A DNA stretch of 39,189 bases from Candidatus Kuenenia stuttgartensis (GTDB taxonomy: Bacteria; Planctomycetota; Planctomycetia; Planctomycetales; Planctomycetaceae). Position 1 is the first letter of the stretch. Each line of letters starts with the position of its first letter. Below the pieces are notes generated by a model. It was not told the origin of the DNA and did no database searches. It saw only the letters and a program-made list of their open reading frames with translations. Position numbers and translations under genes: made by a program. The stretch is from NCBI GenBank assembly GCA_945904015.1, contig CAMDPK010000060.1:1-39189 (forward strand), written 5' to 3'. Below, one piece after another: positions 23,616-31,818 of the stretch.

Positions 23616-24384
23616 GTGCGACCAGCTAGCTGTGGACCTTTGAGATTTTCGATCTCGACTGACAAAGGAGAAATAGCTCACGAAGCTGATGACTCTACTG
23701 TCGAACGCGACTCCCAATCGCGTTCGAACCTCTCTTCACCAGAGTGTCTGACACGCGGCCTGCTGCAAGGTGGGAAGCCCGCGTTGGTCCGAGGAGCGTT
23801 GATGAACAGTGCTTCAACACCTCGGCGTCGGAAGGTGCAGCGGATTAGCGAAAGCAAACTGTGTGGGACCGTCAATAGTGACCTCGCAGCGCTGTTGTCG
23901 CGAGGGGGCGAATGCTCGCGGGTAGTGGGGCCTTCCTACGGGGCCGTCCACGGTGAATGACAACCCCGCCGGTCTTCGGAGCAGAATCCGTCTACATCGC
24001 GTGTGGCGTCATCGGAACTGGGACATGTTGTTCGTCGCTTCGTCATGCCTCTGCATGGTGAAGGTGCTGACCGTCTCAACGATGCACGGAGAGACTACCG
24101 GTGTGTGGCGAGCAATAAAAGATCGTGGACCAAGCCAAGGCCCGGAGTAATGTCCGGGATACGGGGGGAGTTCCCGGCCATCATCCCGATGGAGCTGAAT
24201 TCCATACGTGCTGAAGAAGTGAAGGTGAACTGCGGCGAACGAAGTCACGAGCGAAAGGCGTGTTGACGATGGGGAAACTCATCGACGCAAATGGAACTCA
24301 GGCAAACTCGATTGGAGCCAGATCGACTGGCGACAGGTTGAGCGAACCGTTCTTCGTCTGCAACAACGAATCTTCATGGCGAAG
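23616..24384 (+). mobile_element. Group II intron, 5' part, truncated by an IS66 end
   Basis: It starts with the intron 5' consensus GTGCGACC (23616-23623). The segment GCAGCGGATTAGCGAAAGC (about 23841) and the later GGCGAACGAAGTCACGAGCG (about 24232) look like intron domains I-III/IV sequence. The 3' part encodes the N-terminus of the intron reverse transcriptase in frame 24268-24384. The RNA has no domain V or 3' splice site because IS66 DNA starts at 24385. It lies ~180 bases upstream of (divergent from) DUF4058. Confidence 0.72.
24268..24384 (+). pseudogene. Group II intron reverse transcriptase, N-terminal fragment
   Basis: The frame gives DGETHRRKWNSGKLDWSQID, WRQVERTVLRLQQRIFMAK. The W-x-x-IDW-x-x-VE-x-x-V-x-RLQQRIF-x-A pattern is the RVT-N domain that precedes the RT fingers of group II intron proteins. 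It ends at the first base of the IS66 terminal repeat (24385). The catalytic YADD, the X domain and the endonuclease are absent. Confidence 0.8.
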
Positions 24385-24655
24385 GTAAGCGTCCGGCAAA
24401 CCACGTAGAGTTGCTACGTCACTTTGGCTGCCAGCGGTTGGGGAGCAGTGTGACGAGTTCGGTTTTGGCGATCGTGGGGAGACGGCGGAGCAGGTCGCGG
24501 AGGTAGGCGAATGGATCGAGGCTGTGTCGGATCGCGCTGGCGATCAAAGTCAGGATCGTGGCGGCGGTGTGTCCGCCTTGTTCGCTGCCCACGAAGAGCC
24601 AATTGCGACGTCCGATGGCCAGGCCTCGTAGCGATCGTTCGGCGGCGTTGTTGTC
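24385..24655 (-). mobile_element. tnpC: IS66 right-end fragment (inverted)
   Basis: GTAAGCGTCCGGC at 24385-24397 is the terminal repeat. The minus strand then gives DNNAAERSLRGLAIGRRNWL, FVGSEQGGHTAATILTLIAS and HSLDPFAYLRDLLRRLPTIA up to LLPNRWQPK at the stop 24414. Upstream (24656-24817) the frame continues as SIASRNDEHIAKLSEVVIER, possibly the N-terminal coiled coil of the same transposase joined by an internal deletion; this is uncertain. Confidence 0.82.
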
Positions 24656-24943
24656 TTTCGGTGTTTCACCGATAGGGGCTGGAGCTTCGTGGACTGTGTC
24701 AGCAAGACGGTCATGGAGCGACTCGACACGGCATTTTCGTTCGATCACCACTTCCGACAGTTTGGCAATGTGCTCGTCGTTCCGTGATGCGATGCTCTCG
24801 TGGACCTGCCAAGCCAAAGTGCTTCAGCCGAGGGAACTCCGTGACCGTGTCGTTGGCAAGCTGCGACAAGCGCTCGAATTGCACGGCTGATTCGAGTCGA
24901 CCGCTGCGTGAGTTTTGGAATCAAGAGCGGGTCTGATTTGCGG

Positions 24944-25380
24944 TCAATCAACATTGGTCGACGGATGCCACCCAGCAGCGATCCAATAGCTTCGGACTTC
25001 AATCGCATCGGGATCATCGGCGAGATGCAAAGCAGCAACCGTTGCTCGACCCGATGGCGTCAGTCCCTCAATGCGAAGTCCGTCCACGGACCAACAAAAG
25101 TGTTCCGACCAACGCTGCGTGCGAGGATTGAACAACGGCACGACGATTCGGGATCGGCAGCGGCGATCCGTCGCGCCTTCGCGCGATTACAAAGCGGGCA
25201 ACTGAGCCACAGATTGAATTCTTCGTCAGTCCCGCCGAGTACCACAGGAATTAAGTGCTCGATTTCCAGCCGCGCCATCACCAGCCGTTGAGGACTGAGG
25301 CAATAACCACAGCGATTTCCGGCGGCAGCCCGAATTCGACGATCGAGTTCGACGGAAATGTACTCACGCGGCATGCTCAT
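24944..25380 (-). pseudogene. HNH endonuclease with one frameshift
   Basis: From ATG 25380 or 25374: MPREYISVELDRRIRAAAGN, RCGYCLSPQRLV, LEIEHLIPVVLGGTDEEFNL, LSCPLCNRAKARRI. Cys-x2-Cys, the EHLIP metal site and Cys-x2-Cys-N are a clear HNH zinc/nuclease core. Near 25145 the frame changes by one base from ...AAADPES to VVPLFNPRTQRWSEHFCWSV, DGLRIEGLTPSGRATVAALH, the known C-terminal half of the family, ending TGA 24944. Either the gene is dead or one base is missing from the sequence. It overlaps the 3' end of the preceding small gene by 17 bases. Confidence 0.82.
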
Positions 25381-25738
25381 TCAGCGGCGGTCTGAGACCA
25401 CGAGCCACGGCCGTTCGCCAAGCCCGAGCCTTTGTCACCAGCCCCTTGCGATAAATCCCCATGAGTTCATCCAAACGCTGCTGATCGCTCACCGACAACT
25501 CGCCTGCACCTTGCAGCGCCAACAGTTGACTGAGTTCGTTCTGCTGGTCGTCGTCCAATCGTGAATCGCAAAGCGTGAGCAATTCGTCGTCGGACAACGA
25601 CTCAACGCCCGGCTCTTCCACCGCGCGGCCGATCCAATCCACAACGACATCTTCCAACCGCCGTTGATGTGCTGCCGAAAATCGTCGGACTTTCTGTGCC
25701 AGGTCGTCGGGCAATTCCAAAGTGACGGTTTCACTCAT
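25364..25738 (-). CDS. Small protein paired with the HNH endonuclease
   Basis: A 124-residue protein from ATG 25738 (MSETVTLELPDDLAQKVRRF); an in-frame ATG ~18 bases upstream is also possible. The N-terminus is a short strand followed by helices like a ribbon-helix-helix antitoxin, and the C-terminus (LSDDELLTLCDSRLDDDQQN, LDELMGIYRKGLVTKARAWR) is helical. This type of protein is often found directly upstream of such an HNH gene, and the genes overlap by 17 bases. It could be a regulator or antitoxin-like partner; the function is inferred. Confidence 0.72.
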   Translation of the reverse strand: MSETVTLELPDDLAQKVRRFSAAHQRRLEDVVVDWIGRAVEEPGVESLSDDELLTLCDSRLDDDQQNELSQLLALQGAGELSVSDQQRLDELMGIYRKGLVTKARAWRTAVARGLRPPLNEHAA

Positions 25739-26041
25739 GACTTGGTCCTGATTCATGACCAAAAACAAACATTGGCGAGTCAATCTACCGCCCGATCCGA
25801 CCGACCGCCAACAACTTCCCCGCGATACGATCACTGGACCATATTTGAGCTTCGCCCGAATCGCTGTCAACGACGACCAATCGCTTTCCGAGCACAGTTG
25901 AGTCAGCGGTTTGTTGCTCCGACGCCGACCCCACGCTGTCAGTTCCGTCGGGTATCTCTTGTCGCTGAGCGCAACCGCTCTTCCGGCGCATGTATCCCGG
26001 TCATTGCTCCGATTGTTGCCACAAGTAAGGGGAACTCGACC
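25739..26041. other. Divergent intergenic stretch
   Basis: About 300 bases between the minus-strand HNH pair and the plus-strand small membrane gene. It should hold promoters for both. A minus-strand frame (25785-25991) has no ribosome-binding site and looks accidental. AGTAAGGGG about 10 bases before 26042 is the ribosome-binding site of the plus gene. Confidence 0.5.
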
Positions 26042-26365
26042 ATGAGTATTTTCAACAACCTGTCCATTTCGTGGGGCTACCTTTTGACGTTCGTCGTCGG
26101 CTGCTGGTATGGCGCACGCTGGGTTCGCCGCTACAACGTCGTCCTGGACCGTGGCATGCACCGAGTCATGATGGACGATCTGGATTACAAGACCAACGCC
26201 CTCGAACGCCTGACGGGCGATGACACCGGCTTCGTGATAACTTCGGACCAGGGCGACGATGAATCTGTCGAAGTGGGCATCGACGTTTTTGCGGAAGGAG
26301 AAGTTTTTGCGGAACAACCAGGTATTCCGAACGATGATTCGGACATCCGCGTTTGTCTCGATTGA
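26042..26365 (+). CDS. Small single-pass membrane protein
   Basis: A 107-residue protein from ATG 26042 with AAGGGG about 9 bases upstream. Residues about 8-24 (SISWGYLLTFVVGCWYGARW) span the membrane, with Arg residues (VRRY) after it. The rest is acidic (EVGIDVFAEGEVFAEQPGIP, NDDSDI) and likely cytoplasmic. No family is recognised. The stop overlaps the start of the next gene (TTGA). Confidence 0.55.
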   Translation: MSIFNNLSISWGYLLTFVVGCWYGARWVRRYNVVLDRGMHRVMMDDLDYKTNALERLTGDDTGFVITSDQGDDESVEVGIDVFAEGEVFAEQPGIPNDDSDIRVCLD

Positions 26366-26673
26366 AGTTCGCTCACGGAGTCGTCCTGCATGGCCCCACC
26401 AGTCCCAGCGAGGATGAATATGAAACGGCTGCAAATCACATTGAACGGGCGTTTGATTCAATGGGCACACCGAACTTTTCGATCCAGGTTCCTGACGACG
26501 CAGATGTGGAACTCATTGGCACAAACACGCCCTGCGAAATTGCTGATGCGGCCAAGATCCCGATGTCGTTTTCCGAAGCCGATTATCTTCAGACAGACGA
26601 TCACGAAATTAAAAGTGTTACCGACGTGATTGACGAACCGAACCAACCATCGGCCAACGTTTCTCAAGAATAG
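26362..26673 (+). CDS. Hypothetical acidic protein
   Basis: A 103-residue protein. The best start is TTG 26362, which overlaps the previous stop as TTGA; TTG 26353 is the other option. It begins MKFAHGVVLHGPTSPSEDEY, with ETAANHIERAFDSMGTPNFS and IQVPDDADVELIGTNTPCEI following. The composition is acidic with no membrane segment. I do not recognise it. Coupling suggests it works with the 26042 membrane protein. Confidence 0.45.
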   Translation: MKFAHGVVLHGPTSPSEDEYETAANHIERAFDSMGTPNFSIQVPDDADVELIGTNTPCEIADAAKIPMSFSEADYLQTDDHEIKSVTDVIDEPNQPSANVSQE

Positions 26674-26774
26674 ATTCGCGCTTTCAGCGGCTCAGTTCTG
26701 CTTTGGCAAGTGGGCGAGCACGAAGCCATCGACGATTCTGACATCCATGTTTTCTCACCTGAAGTTCACCACCG

Positions 26775-27083
26775 ATGATTGCTGATTGGGACACCGACAC
26801 CGTGATCGTTTCGGACTTGCTGCAACAGCAGCATCCGAAAATTGAGCGCGGACTCCGAGCGATCCTCCAAAAGCACGACGTTCCGTTGCTGAGGGTTGAG
26901 GGCACGAAGGATATCTGGATTCGTGACTACGCACCGCTGCAAATCAAACGTGGCCAGTTCATCCAGTTTCGTTATTACCCCGACTATCTGCGGGATTCCG
27001 TAGTGCCAAGACGCATTTCGAGAGCACTTCGGGCACGCTCCAAATGTCGGAAAAAACCGGGGTCTTCAAAAATCGCATTCTAG
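26775..27083 (+). pseudogene. Agmatine deiminase/peptidylarginine deiminase-like protein, truncated
   Basis: About the first 75 residues match the N-terminal part of this family: TDTVIVSDLLQQQHPKIERG, LRAILQKHDVPLLRVEGTKD, then IWIRDYAPLQIKRGQFIQFR and YYPDYLRDS, including the IWIRDYAP substrate motif. After ~27000 the frame gives unrelated basic sequence to the stop, and the catalytic GGN and Cys-rich C-terminal blocks are absent. The gene is a remnant. Enzymes of the family convert agmatine or arginine. Confidence 0.72.
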
Positions 27084-27398
27084 CGGCGAAACACGACTTT
27101 AGGCCCAAAGCGGGCACACTTTTCAGACCTGTACCCACTTTGATCGGGCATTGGACTGGGGAGGCAAGGCTCTGAAGTCGAACTGGCTTCGGAGACTTGG
27201 CATTCTCATCTAAGTTCGAGGACTACGAGTTCGCATTTGTCTCGCACGATGTCATTCCGGGAAACAACCGGATTGGAATTCGTTTTTTGGACGCACCGCG
27301 GAAAAGTCATCGTCAAGGAGATTGTGATTCTCAAGAAATAACCCCGCCAAGTTCGCCCGACCCTGATGTTCTCCAACTCGCTGTTCTTTCAGTCAGCG
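27084..27398. other. Stretch without a supported gene
   Basis: It follows the deiminase fragment. A plus-strand frame from 27197 (MAFSSKFEDYEFAFVSHDVI) may be further debris, but it has no ribosome-binding site and no known match. It also contains the 3' flank of dinB, which terminates towards it. Confidence 0.45.
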
Positions 27399-28571
27399 TC
27401 ACTCATCGGTCTTGTCGAGCTTGGCACCGCGACGAATGGCCAACTTGCCAAACTTCGCCGTGATTTGATCCGCCACGCGATCGAGTTCCTGATGACGCTC
27501 GCGGAAAGGCTGATCGAAGAGTAGCTGCTGAGACGCACCGGAGTTATTGAATTTGTTGACGCCGAATCCCAGCAGTCGTATCGGCAGATGCTGCGACGGG
27601 AGGCGTGTCGTCAGCAGTTCGACGCCGGCGTCCAGCAATTCCTGGGTGATGTTAGTCGGCTCCGCAAGTGTCAGTGATCGTGAGATCGTCTTGAAGTCTG
27701 CGAACCGCACTTTCAACTCCACCGTGCGGCCCTTGATGTCGTGCTGTCGCAAGCGGCGAGCGACCTGTTCGACGAGATCCACCAACCAAGCTCGCAGCAC
27801 CTCCATATCGGCGATGTCTTCGGCGAACGTGGTTTCATTGGAAATGGACTTGGCCTCGCGATCGGGCACAACCTGACGATCATCAATTCCGTGAGCAAGC
27901 TGCCAATAGTGCTCACCGGACGAACCGAAGAGGTCGTTGAGCATGTCGAGCGGCATTTGCCGCAATTGACCAATCGTGTGAATCGCGAGTCGCTCGAAGA
28001 CTTGGCCGGTGACTTGGCCAACACCCCACAGTCGGCCGACCGGCAGCGGATCGAGAAATGTTTGTACTTCATCGGGTTCGACGACGACGAAGCCGTCGGG
28101 CTTCTTCAGATCGCTGGCGATCTTGGCGACGAACTTGTTGGTGGCCACGCCGACCGAGGCGACGAGCCGGAGGTCCGCGCGAATGCGCTGTTTGATCTGT
28201 CGGCCAATTTCAGCGGAGGGACCGAAGATGGATTCGCTGCCGGTGACATCGAGAAAAGCTTCGTCGAGTGACAGCGGTTCGACCAACGGCGTGAACTGCT
28301 CAAAGATGTCTCGAATCTGCCGGGACACTGAGGCGTAGTAGTCGATCCGAGGCTTGATAACGACCGCATGTGGACAGAGTCGCTTGGCTCGGGCTGCCGC
28401 CATCGCACTGTGAACACCGAACTTGCGGGACTCGTAGTTCGCCGCAGCCACGACGCCACGACCTTCCGCCGAACCACCGACGATCACCGGTTTGCCGACA
28501 AGCGATGGGTTATCGCGTTCCTCGACCGAGGCGTAAAAAGCGTCCATGTCGATGTGGAGAATCATCTGCAC
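27399..28571 (-). CDS. dinB: DNA polymerase IV (Y family)
   Basis: A 390-residue complete enzyme. The N-terminal catalytic motif HIDMDAFYASVEERDNPSLV (metal-binding Asp residues) and LSLDEAFLDVTGSESIFGPS (the Asp-Glu pair) are intact. The thumb/little-finger region includes GVGVATNK-like ASVGVATNKFVAKIASDLKK and a C-terminal DNA-binding domain. Pol IV copies past damaged bases and is usually induced by the SOS response. An ATG 6 bases downstream (28565) gives MILHID and is the more usual start. The C-terminus FDQPFRERHQELDRVADQ is the region where a beta-clamp-binding motif (QLLFD) may sit. Confidence 0.95.
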   Translation of the reverse strand: MQMILHIDMDAFYASVEERDNPSLVGKPVIVGGSAEGRGVVAAANYESRKFGVHSAMAAARAKRLCPHAVVIKPRIDYYASVSRQIRDIFEQFTPLVEPLSLDEAFLDVTGSESIFGPSAEIGRQIKQRIRADLRLVASVGVATNKFVAKIASDLKKPDGFVVVEPDEVQTFLDPLPVGRLWGVGQVTGQVFERLAIHTIGQLRQMPLDMLNDLFGSSGEHYWQLAHGIDDRQVVPDREAKSISNETTFAEDIADMEVLRAWLVDLVEQVARRLRQHDIKGRTVELKVRFADFKTISRSLTLAEPTNITQELLDAGVELLTTRLPSQHLPIRLLGFGVNKFNNSGASQQLLFDQPFRERHQELDRVADQITAKFGKLAIRRGAKLDKTDE

Positions 28572-28603
28572 CCAAGTCCGCTAATTGCCGACGCAACCGA
28601 TCT

Positions 28604-28989
28604 TAATCCTGTTTGGAAAGGTCTCGCCATTCCTGGCAAATGAAACTCTTATTCTTGGCACTGCTCCACCATTCGATTGACCCACGCCATCTTTTGCGTT
28701 TGCAAAGCAGGCAACGGGTGCAGAAATCTATTCGTTGTTCTGCGCGTGGCAAGTTCTCGGCTTACCGGCTCTCAAAGAGAGCTTGTGCAACGATTGCGGA
28801 GAATCGCCTTTGCAAATCCTGAACGCACGCCTTGTCCTGATCGGTTAGGAACTTGGAACGCCCTTGTAAAACTTCGGCTTCGTGATACCGGCGAAAAAGT
28901 TTCGGCCGACCAATGCTCGGCGCAGACGAGTCCCCCGCCAAAAGCTTGGCGATTTTTGAGTCTGTCGTAATCCGTGGGTCAAAAGGCAT
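28604..28989 (-). pseudogene. Hypothetical protein with an in-frame stop upstream of dinB
   Basis: From ATG 28989: MPFDPRITTDSKIAKLLAGD, SIGRPKLFRRYHEAEVLQGR, then KFLTDQDKACVQDLQRRFSA and a TAA at 28762-28764. The frame then stays open for 52 more codons with protein-like content (AENLPRAEQRIDFCTRCLLC, KRKRWRGSIEWWSSAKNKSF), ending TAA 28604-28606, only 32 bases before the dinB start. The Cys-x2-Cys-x2-Cys pattern is intriguing. Either the gene is split by one nonsense change or the first 75 residues form a separate product. Co-transcription with dinB is likely. Confidence 0.45.
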
Positions 28990-29260
28990 AGCGGCAGATG
29001 ATTCAAACCCGTCGAGATCACGCCACCGTGCCGTGGCCGTGAGAGCGAAGCATCGTTGGCCGTGGCGTGGAAATCAAACGCGGATCCCCGAGCGGTGTCG
29101 CGTGTACGAAGGATTGTTCGAATAAAAGAATGCCGATGTCGAGGAAATCATCCGTGATCAAGCAGTCCTCACCGGGCCGTCGTGAGGGAAGCACCGAATT
29201 GCCCCCGGCAGCCAACGGAAATCATCACGTCAAGATTGTCGTGCTGGGGCGAAGGCCCGT
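28990..29260. other. Region between the AAA+ gene and the dinB-proximal gene
   Basis: About 270 bases. A minus-strand frame (29018-29215, MAAGGNSVLPSRRPGEDCLI) lacks a ribosome-binding site, though DDFLDIGILLFEQSF has some protein character; the position is where a McrC-like partner of the AAA+ ATPase might have been. I see no recognisable McrC core. Confidence 0.4.
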
Positions 29261-31657
29261 TCATGTCGTTCCCAGTCGATCCACTCCGAGCCAGGAAAAC
29301 TGATGCGGACGCTCGTTTTGTTGCTGCGACTTCCGCACTGCATCCTGCAACTGCTCGTCTCCCAGCTTACCAAGAAGTGCTTGGATCGTGCCGAGTGCCT
29401 GCCCCGAAGAAGTGTCTTGCAGATCCAGGCCGCGAAATTTTGGAAGCAACTTCTGTTCGATCTGATCGGCCATCGCCAGTTTGTAGGCGGAAGGATCGGG
29501 GTAGTTGGCGATGTACGCCAGCATCGCCGCGAACGTGCGATGCGCGAACGGCCTCCCGATCGACTGCATGGCTTCATTCAACGTCTGAATCCAACCCGAC
29601 ACTTCATCGCGAATTTGGCGGTCAAGTTTCTCCGAGTCGCGAGTCCAGGATTTCCAGGACTCATAAGGCAGCCAGTTCTCCGTCGGCTTGGGAGGATTCT
29701 GCACGGCACCTGGTCGCAACTTGAATGGTCGGCCAAACCGCAGCACGTTCGCGCGATCGACGACTTTGTCGGACAACGCCTGCGTTGTCTCGTCTTCATT
29801 CATCGTGCCGACAAACAGGACATTTCGATCAACAAAGAGTTGCAGCGTTGGCTGCTGCCGGACTTGGACCTGGCCGTTCTCTGCCTGGAGTGACTGAAAA
29901 CCGACTTCCAAGGCGATCTCGGCCTTGCGTCGTTCATGGGGATTCTCGGACGCGATGCCACGCCGAATCTCCAGCCGGCTGAGAAACTCGCTGAAGTAGT
30001 ATTCGACCCGCGCCAAGTTCATCTCGTCGAGCAGCACCAGCAACAGGCGCTCGCTGAGGTTTTCGGCTCGCCATTCTTTCGGGAAATTCCAACCCCGTTC
30101 AGGAGCGTCAAAGAAACGATCCATTTGCACGAGCGCCCGGCCCAATTCCGTCGCGTGATAGCGGTTCTCCAGAAAGTTGAAGAAACCCAGTATGTCCTGC
30201 GGACTGTCCCAACGGGGCTGCACGGCCAGGCTGAGAAAATGTAACCCCATGCCTTCTGCGTAGCGACGTGGCAGTTCGCTCTTACCCGTACCGCTGATGC
30301 CGGCCAGCACCACCAACGGCGACATCTCGGCAATTTTCAGCGACGTGTGGAACGCATGCAGCACACGCTCGTGGAACCGAATGCCCAGTTGCTCAAGGTA
30401 ATTCGAAGTGCGGCTGAGGCTCGCCTGCTCGTCCTCTTTCGCCGGTGTCGTGAATGCTGTCCTCGCGATCGCTGGCTTCCACAACTCAGCCAGTCGGTCC
30501 ACATCGTTCACGCCCACCGTCGGCGCAATTTGGGTCCAACGCTGCTCCGCCACTTCGAGCAGCCGGTTCACGTCCTGCAACTGCTGCTGGATTCCCCCCA
30601 ACTCTGCAAACTTCGTCTCCCACTCGGCCTTGGCCTCGGCTTGCTCGTGCTGAAGATGTTCCAGCTCGTTCTTTTTTTTCTGTAATTCGTGTTCGACATT
30701 CGCCAGGAATTTTTCGGCAACGTCTCGCTGTACCGACTGAGCCGCGATTTGCTCCAGGAGCCCCGTCAGTGTTGCCTGCCCCGTGCTGGTCTCGGAATGC
30801 CGCTTCGTCTGTTCTGTCACTTGCCCGGCAATGACTCCGTTGAGTCGTCGGTTTTCGTCGAGCAGCCACTTGCGTTGCTGTTCGGCTTGCTGCTCTTCCA
30901 AGACGATCTCATCCCGCTTCTTCCGCAGATCCAGCAGATTCGCCTGCAAGGTTTCGAATTGGTCGGTGAGCAAAGACAGCTCGCGTTGGACCTGCTCACA
31001 TCGAGCCAGGTTTTCGTTGAGCAGCCACTTGCGTTGCTGCTCGGCTTGCTGCTCTTCCAAGACGATCTCGTCCCGCTTCTTCCGCAGATCCAGTAGATTC
31101 GCCTGCACGGTTTCGAACTGCTCGTTGAGCTGTGGCAACTCGCGTTGCACCAGTTCATATCGAGACAGGTTTTCCTCATATCGAGCCAGGTTTTCGTTGA
31201 GCCATTTCTCGGCCTGCTGTTTGCGTTCGATGAGCAGTCGATGCGGCGCGGAGTCTTGTTGAAGCTGTCGCATTTCCTCGCGGAGTTGTTCACTCTGATC
31301 GCGCACGGTCTCTCGTTGCTTTGTGAGCGACTCGAACTCGGCGCGCATTTCCGGCAGCTCACGGCTGACACGCTCGTAGGTGACGAGGTTTTGCTCCAGC
31401 CATTGTTCGACGGCCTGCTTGCGCGCGATCACGGCATACGCGTCGTCGATGTCCTTTTGAAATGCGTGGCGTTGCTCGGTGAGCCGACTGACTTCTTCGG
31501 TCAAACCTGGCAGTCGGCAGGCGTCCGGCAGCCGAGACTCCTTCTCTTTGAACGACTCGATGCGCCGGCGCAGCTCGAAGAGCAAGATCACCGCCGCCCC
31601 AAGCAGGCACAGCGGCACACTCAACGAGATCAAATCTGGAGTCAGGAGGTCGGTCAC
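29261..31657 (-). CDS. McrB-like AAA+ ATPase with membrane anchor and coiled coil
   Basis: A 798-residue protein. A single membrane segment lies at residues ~8-27 (LISLSVPLCLLGAAVILLFE). A long coiled coil follows (about 30-390), with a 53-residue tandem duplication (30852-31169). The AAA+ domain is about 435-720: Walker A GISGTGKSELPRRYAEG (~453), Walker B/DEMNLARVEYYFSEFL (~542) and sensor 1 FVGTMNEDETTQALSDKVVD (~614). These are the features of McrB/MoxR-type hexameric motors, and the EMNxAR form is McrB-like. McrB pairs with a McrC nuclease in type IV restriction; no McrC is visible, so the role here is unresolved. It starts 4 bases within the small gene upstream (31654-31657). Confidence 0.82.
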   Translation of the reverse strand: MTDLLTPDLISLSVPLCLLGAAVILLFELRRRIESFKEKESRLPDACRLPGLTEEVSRLTEQRHAFQKDIDDAYAVIARKQAVEQWLEQNLVTYERVSRELPEMRAEFESLTKQRETVRDQSEQLREEMRQLQQDSAPHRLLIERKQQAEKWLNENLARYEENLSRYELVQRELPQLNEQFETVQANLLDLRKKRDEIVLEEQQAEQQRKWLLNENLARCEQVQRELSLLTDQFETLQANLLDLRKKRDEIVLEEQQAEQQRKWLLDENRRLNGVIAGQVTEQTKRHSETSTGQATLTGLLEQIAAQSVQRDVAEKFLANVEHELQKKKNELEHLQHEQAEAKAEWETKFAELGGIQQQLQDVNRLLEVAEQRWTQIAPTVGVNDVDRLAELWKPAIARTAFTTPAKEDEQASLSRTSNYLEQLGIRFHERVLHAFHTSLKIAEMSPLVVLAGISGTGKSELPRRYAEGMGLHFLSLAVQPRWDSPQDILGFFNFLENRYHATELGRALVQMDRFFDAPERGWNFPKEWRAENLSERLLLVLLDEMNLARVEYYFSEFLSRLEIRRGIASENPHERRKAEIALEVGFQSLQAENGQVQVRQQPTLQLFVDRNVLFVGTMNEDETTQALSDKVVDRANVLRFGRPFKLRPGAVQNPPKPTENWLPYESWKSWTRDSEKLDRQIRDEVSGWIQTLNEAMQSIGRPFAHRTFAAMLAYIANYPDPSAYKLAMADQIEQKLLPKFRGLDLQDTSSGQALGTIQALLGKLGDEQLQDAVRKSQQQNERPHQFSWLGVDRLGTT
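30852..31169 (-). repeat. 159-base tandem duplication in the AAA+ gene
   Basis: The block beginning TTTTCGTCGAGCAGCCACTT at 30852 recurs at 31011 (TTTTCGTTGAGCAGCCACTT), a period of 159 bases or 53 codons. In the protein it duplicates QANLLDLRKKRDEIVLEEQQ with AEQQRKWLL, and a third, partial copy precedes it. The copies differ by a few changes, mainly silent or conservative. Confidence 0.9.
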
Positions 31658-31818
31658 TTCAAGGTCTTTCCGTCCGCTGCTGGTGATGACTCTGACGTGT
31701 CCGCATCCTTGGCATCACTGGACTTCTGGTCCGATTCCCTAGCCTCCGGCTTCGCCGATTTGCTGCCGGTTGATTCCGCGAGCAAGCACTCTCGCTCCGT
31801 CTTTTCCTGATTCCACAT
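31654..31818 (-). CDS. Small acidic Ser/Glu/Ala-rich protein
   Basis: A 54-residue protein from ATG 31818 (MWNQEKTERECLLAESTGSK), which overlaps the stop of the decayed gene upstream as TGATG. It is low complexity (SAKPEARESDQKSSDAKDAD, TSESSPAADGKTLK) and likely disordered. The stop overlaps the AAA+ start. The coupling on both sides suggests a small adaptor of the AAA+ system, but this is inference; the ORF could also be an accidental spacer. Confidence 0.4.
   Translation of the reverse strand: MWNQEKTERECLLAESTGSKSAKPEARESDQKSSDAKDADTSESSPAADGKTLK

Noticed and set aside
24003..24266. Plus-strand 87-codon frame in the group II intron
   Set aside because: It lies in intron RNA sequence in the wrong frame for the reverse transcriptase; no protein motif.
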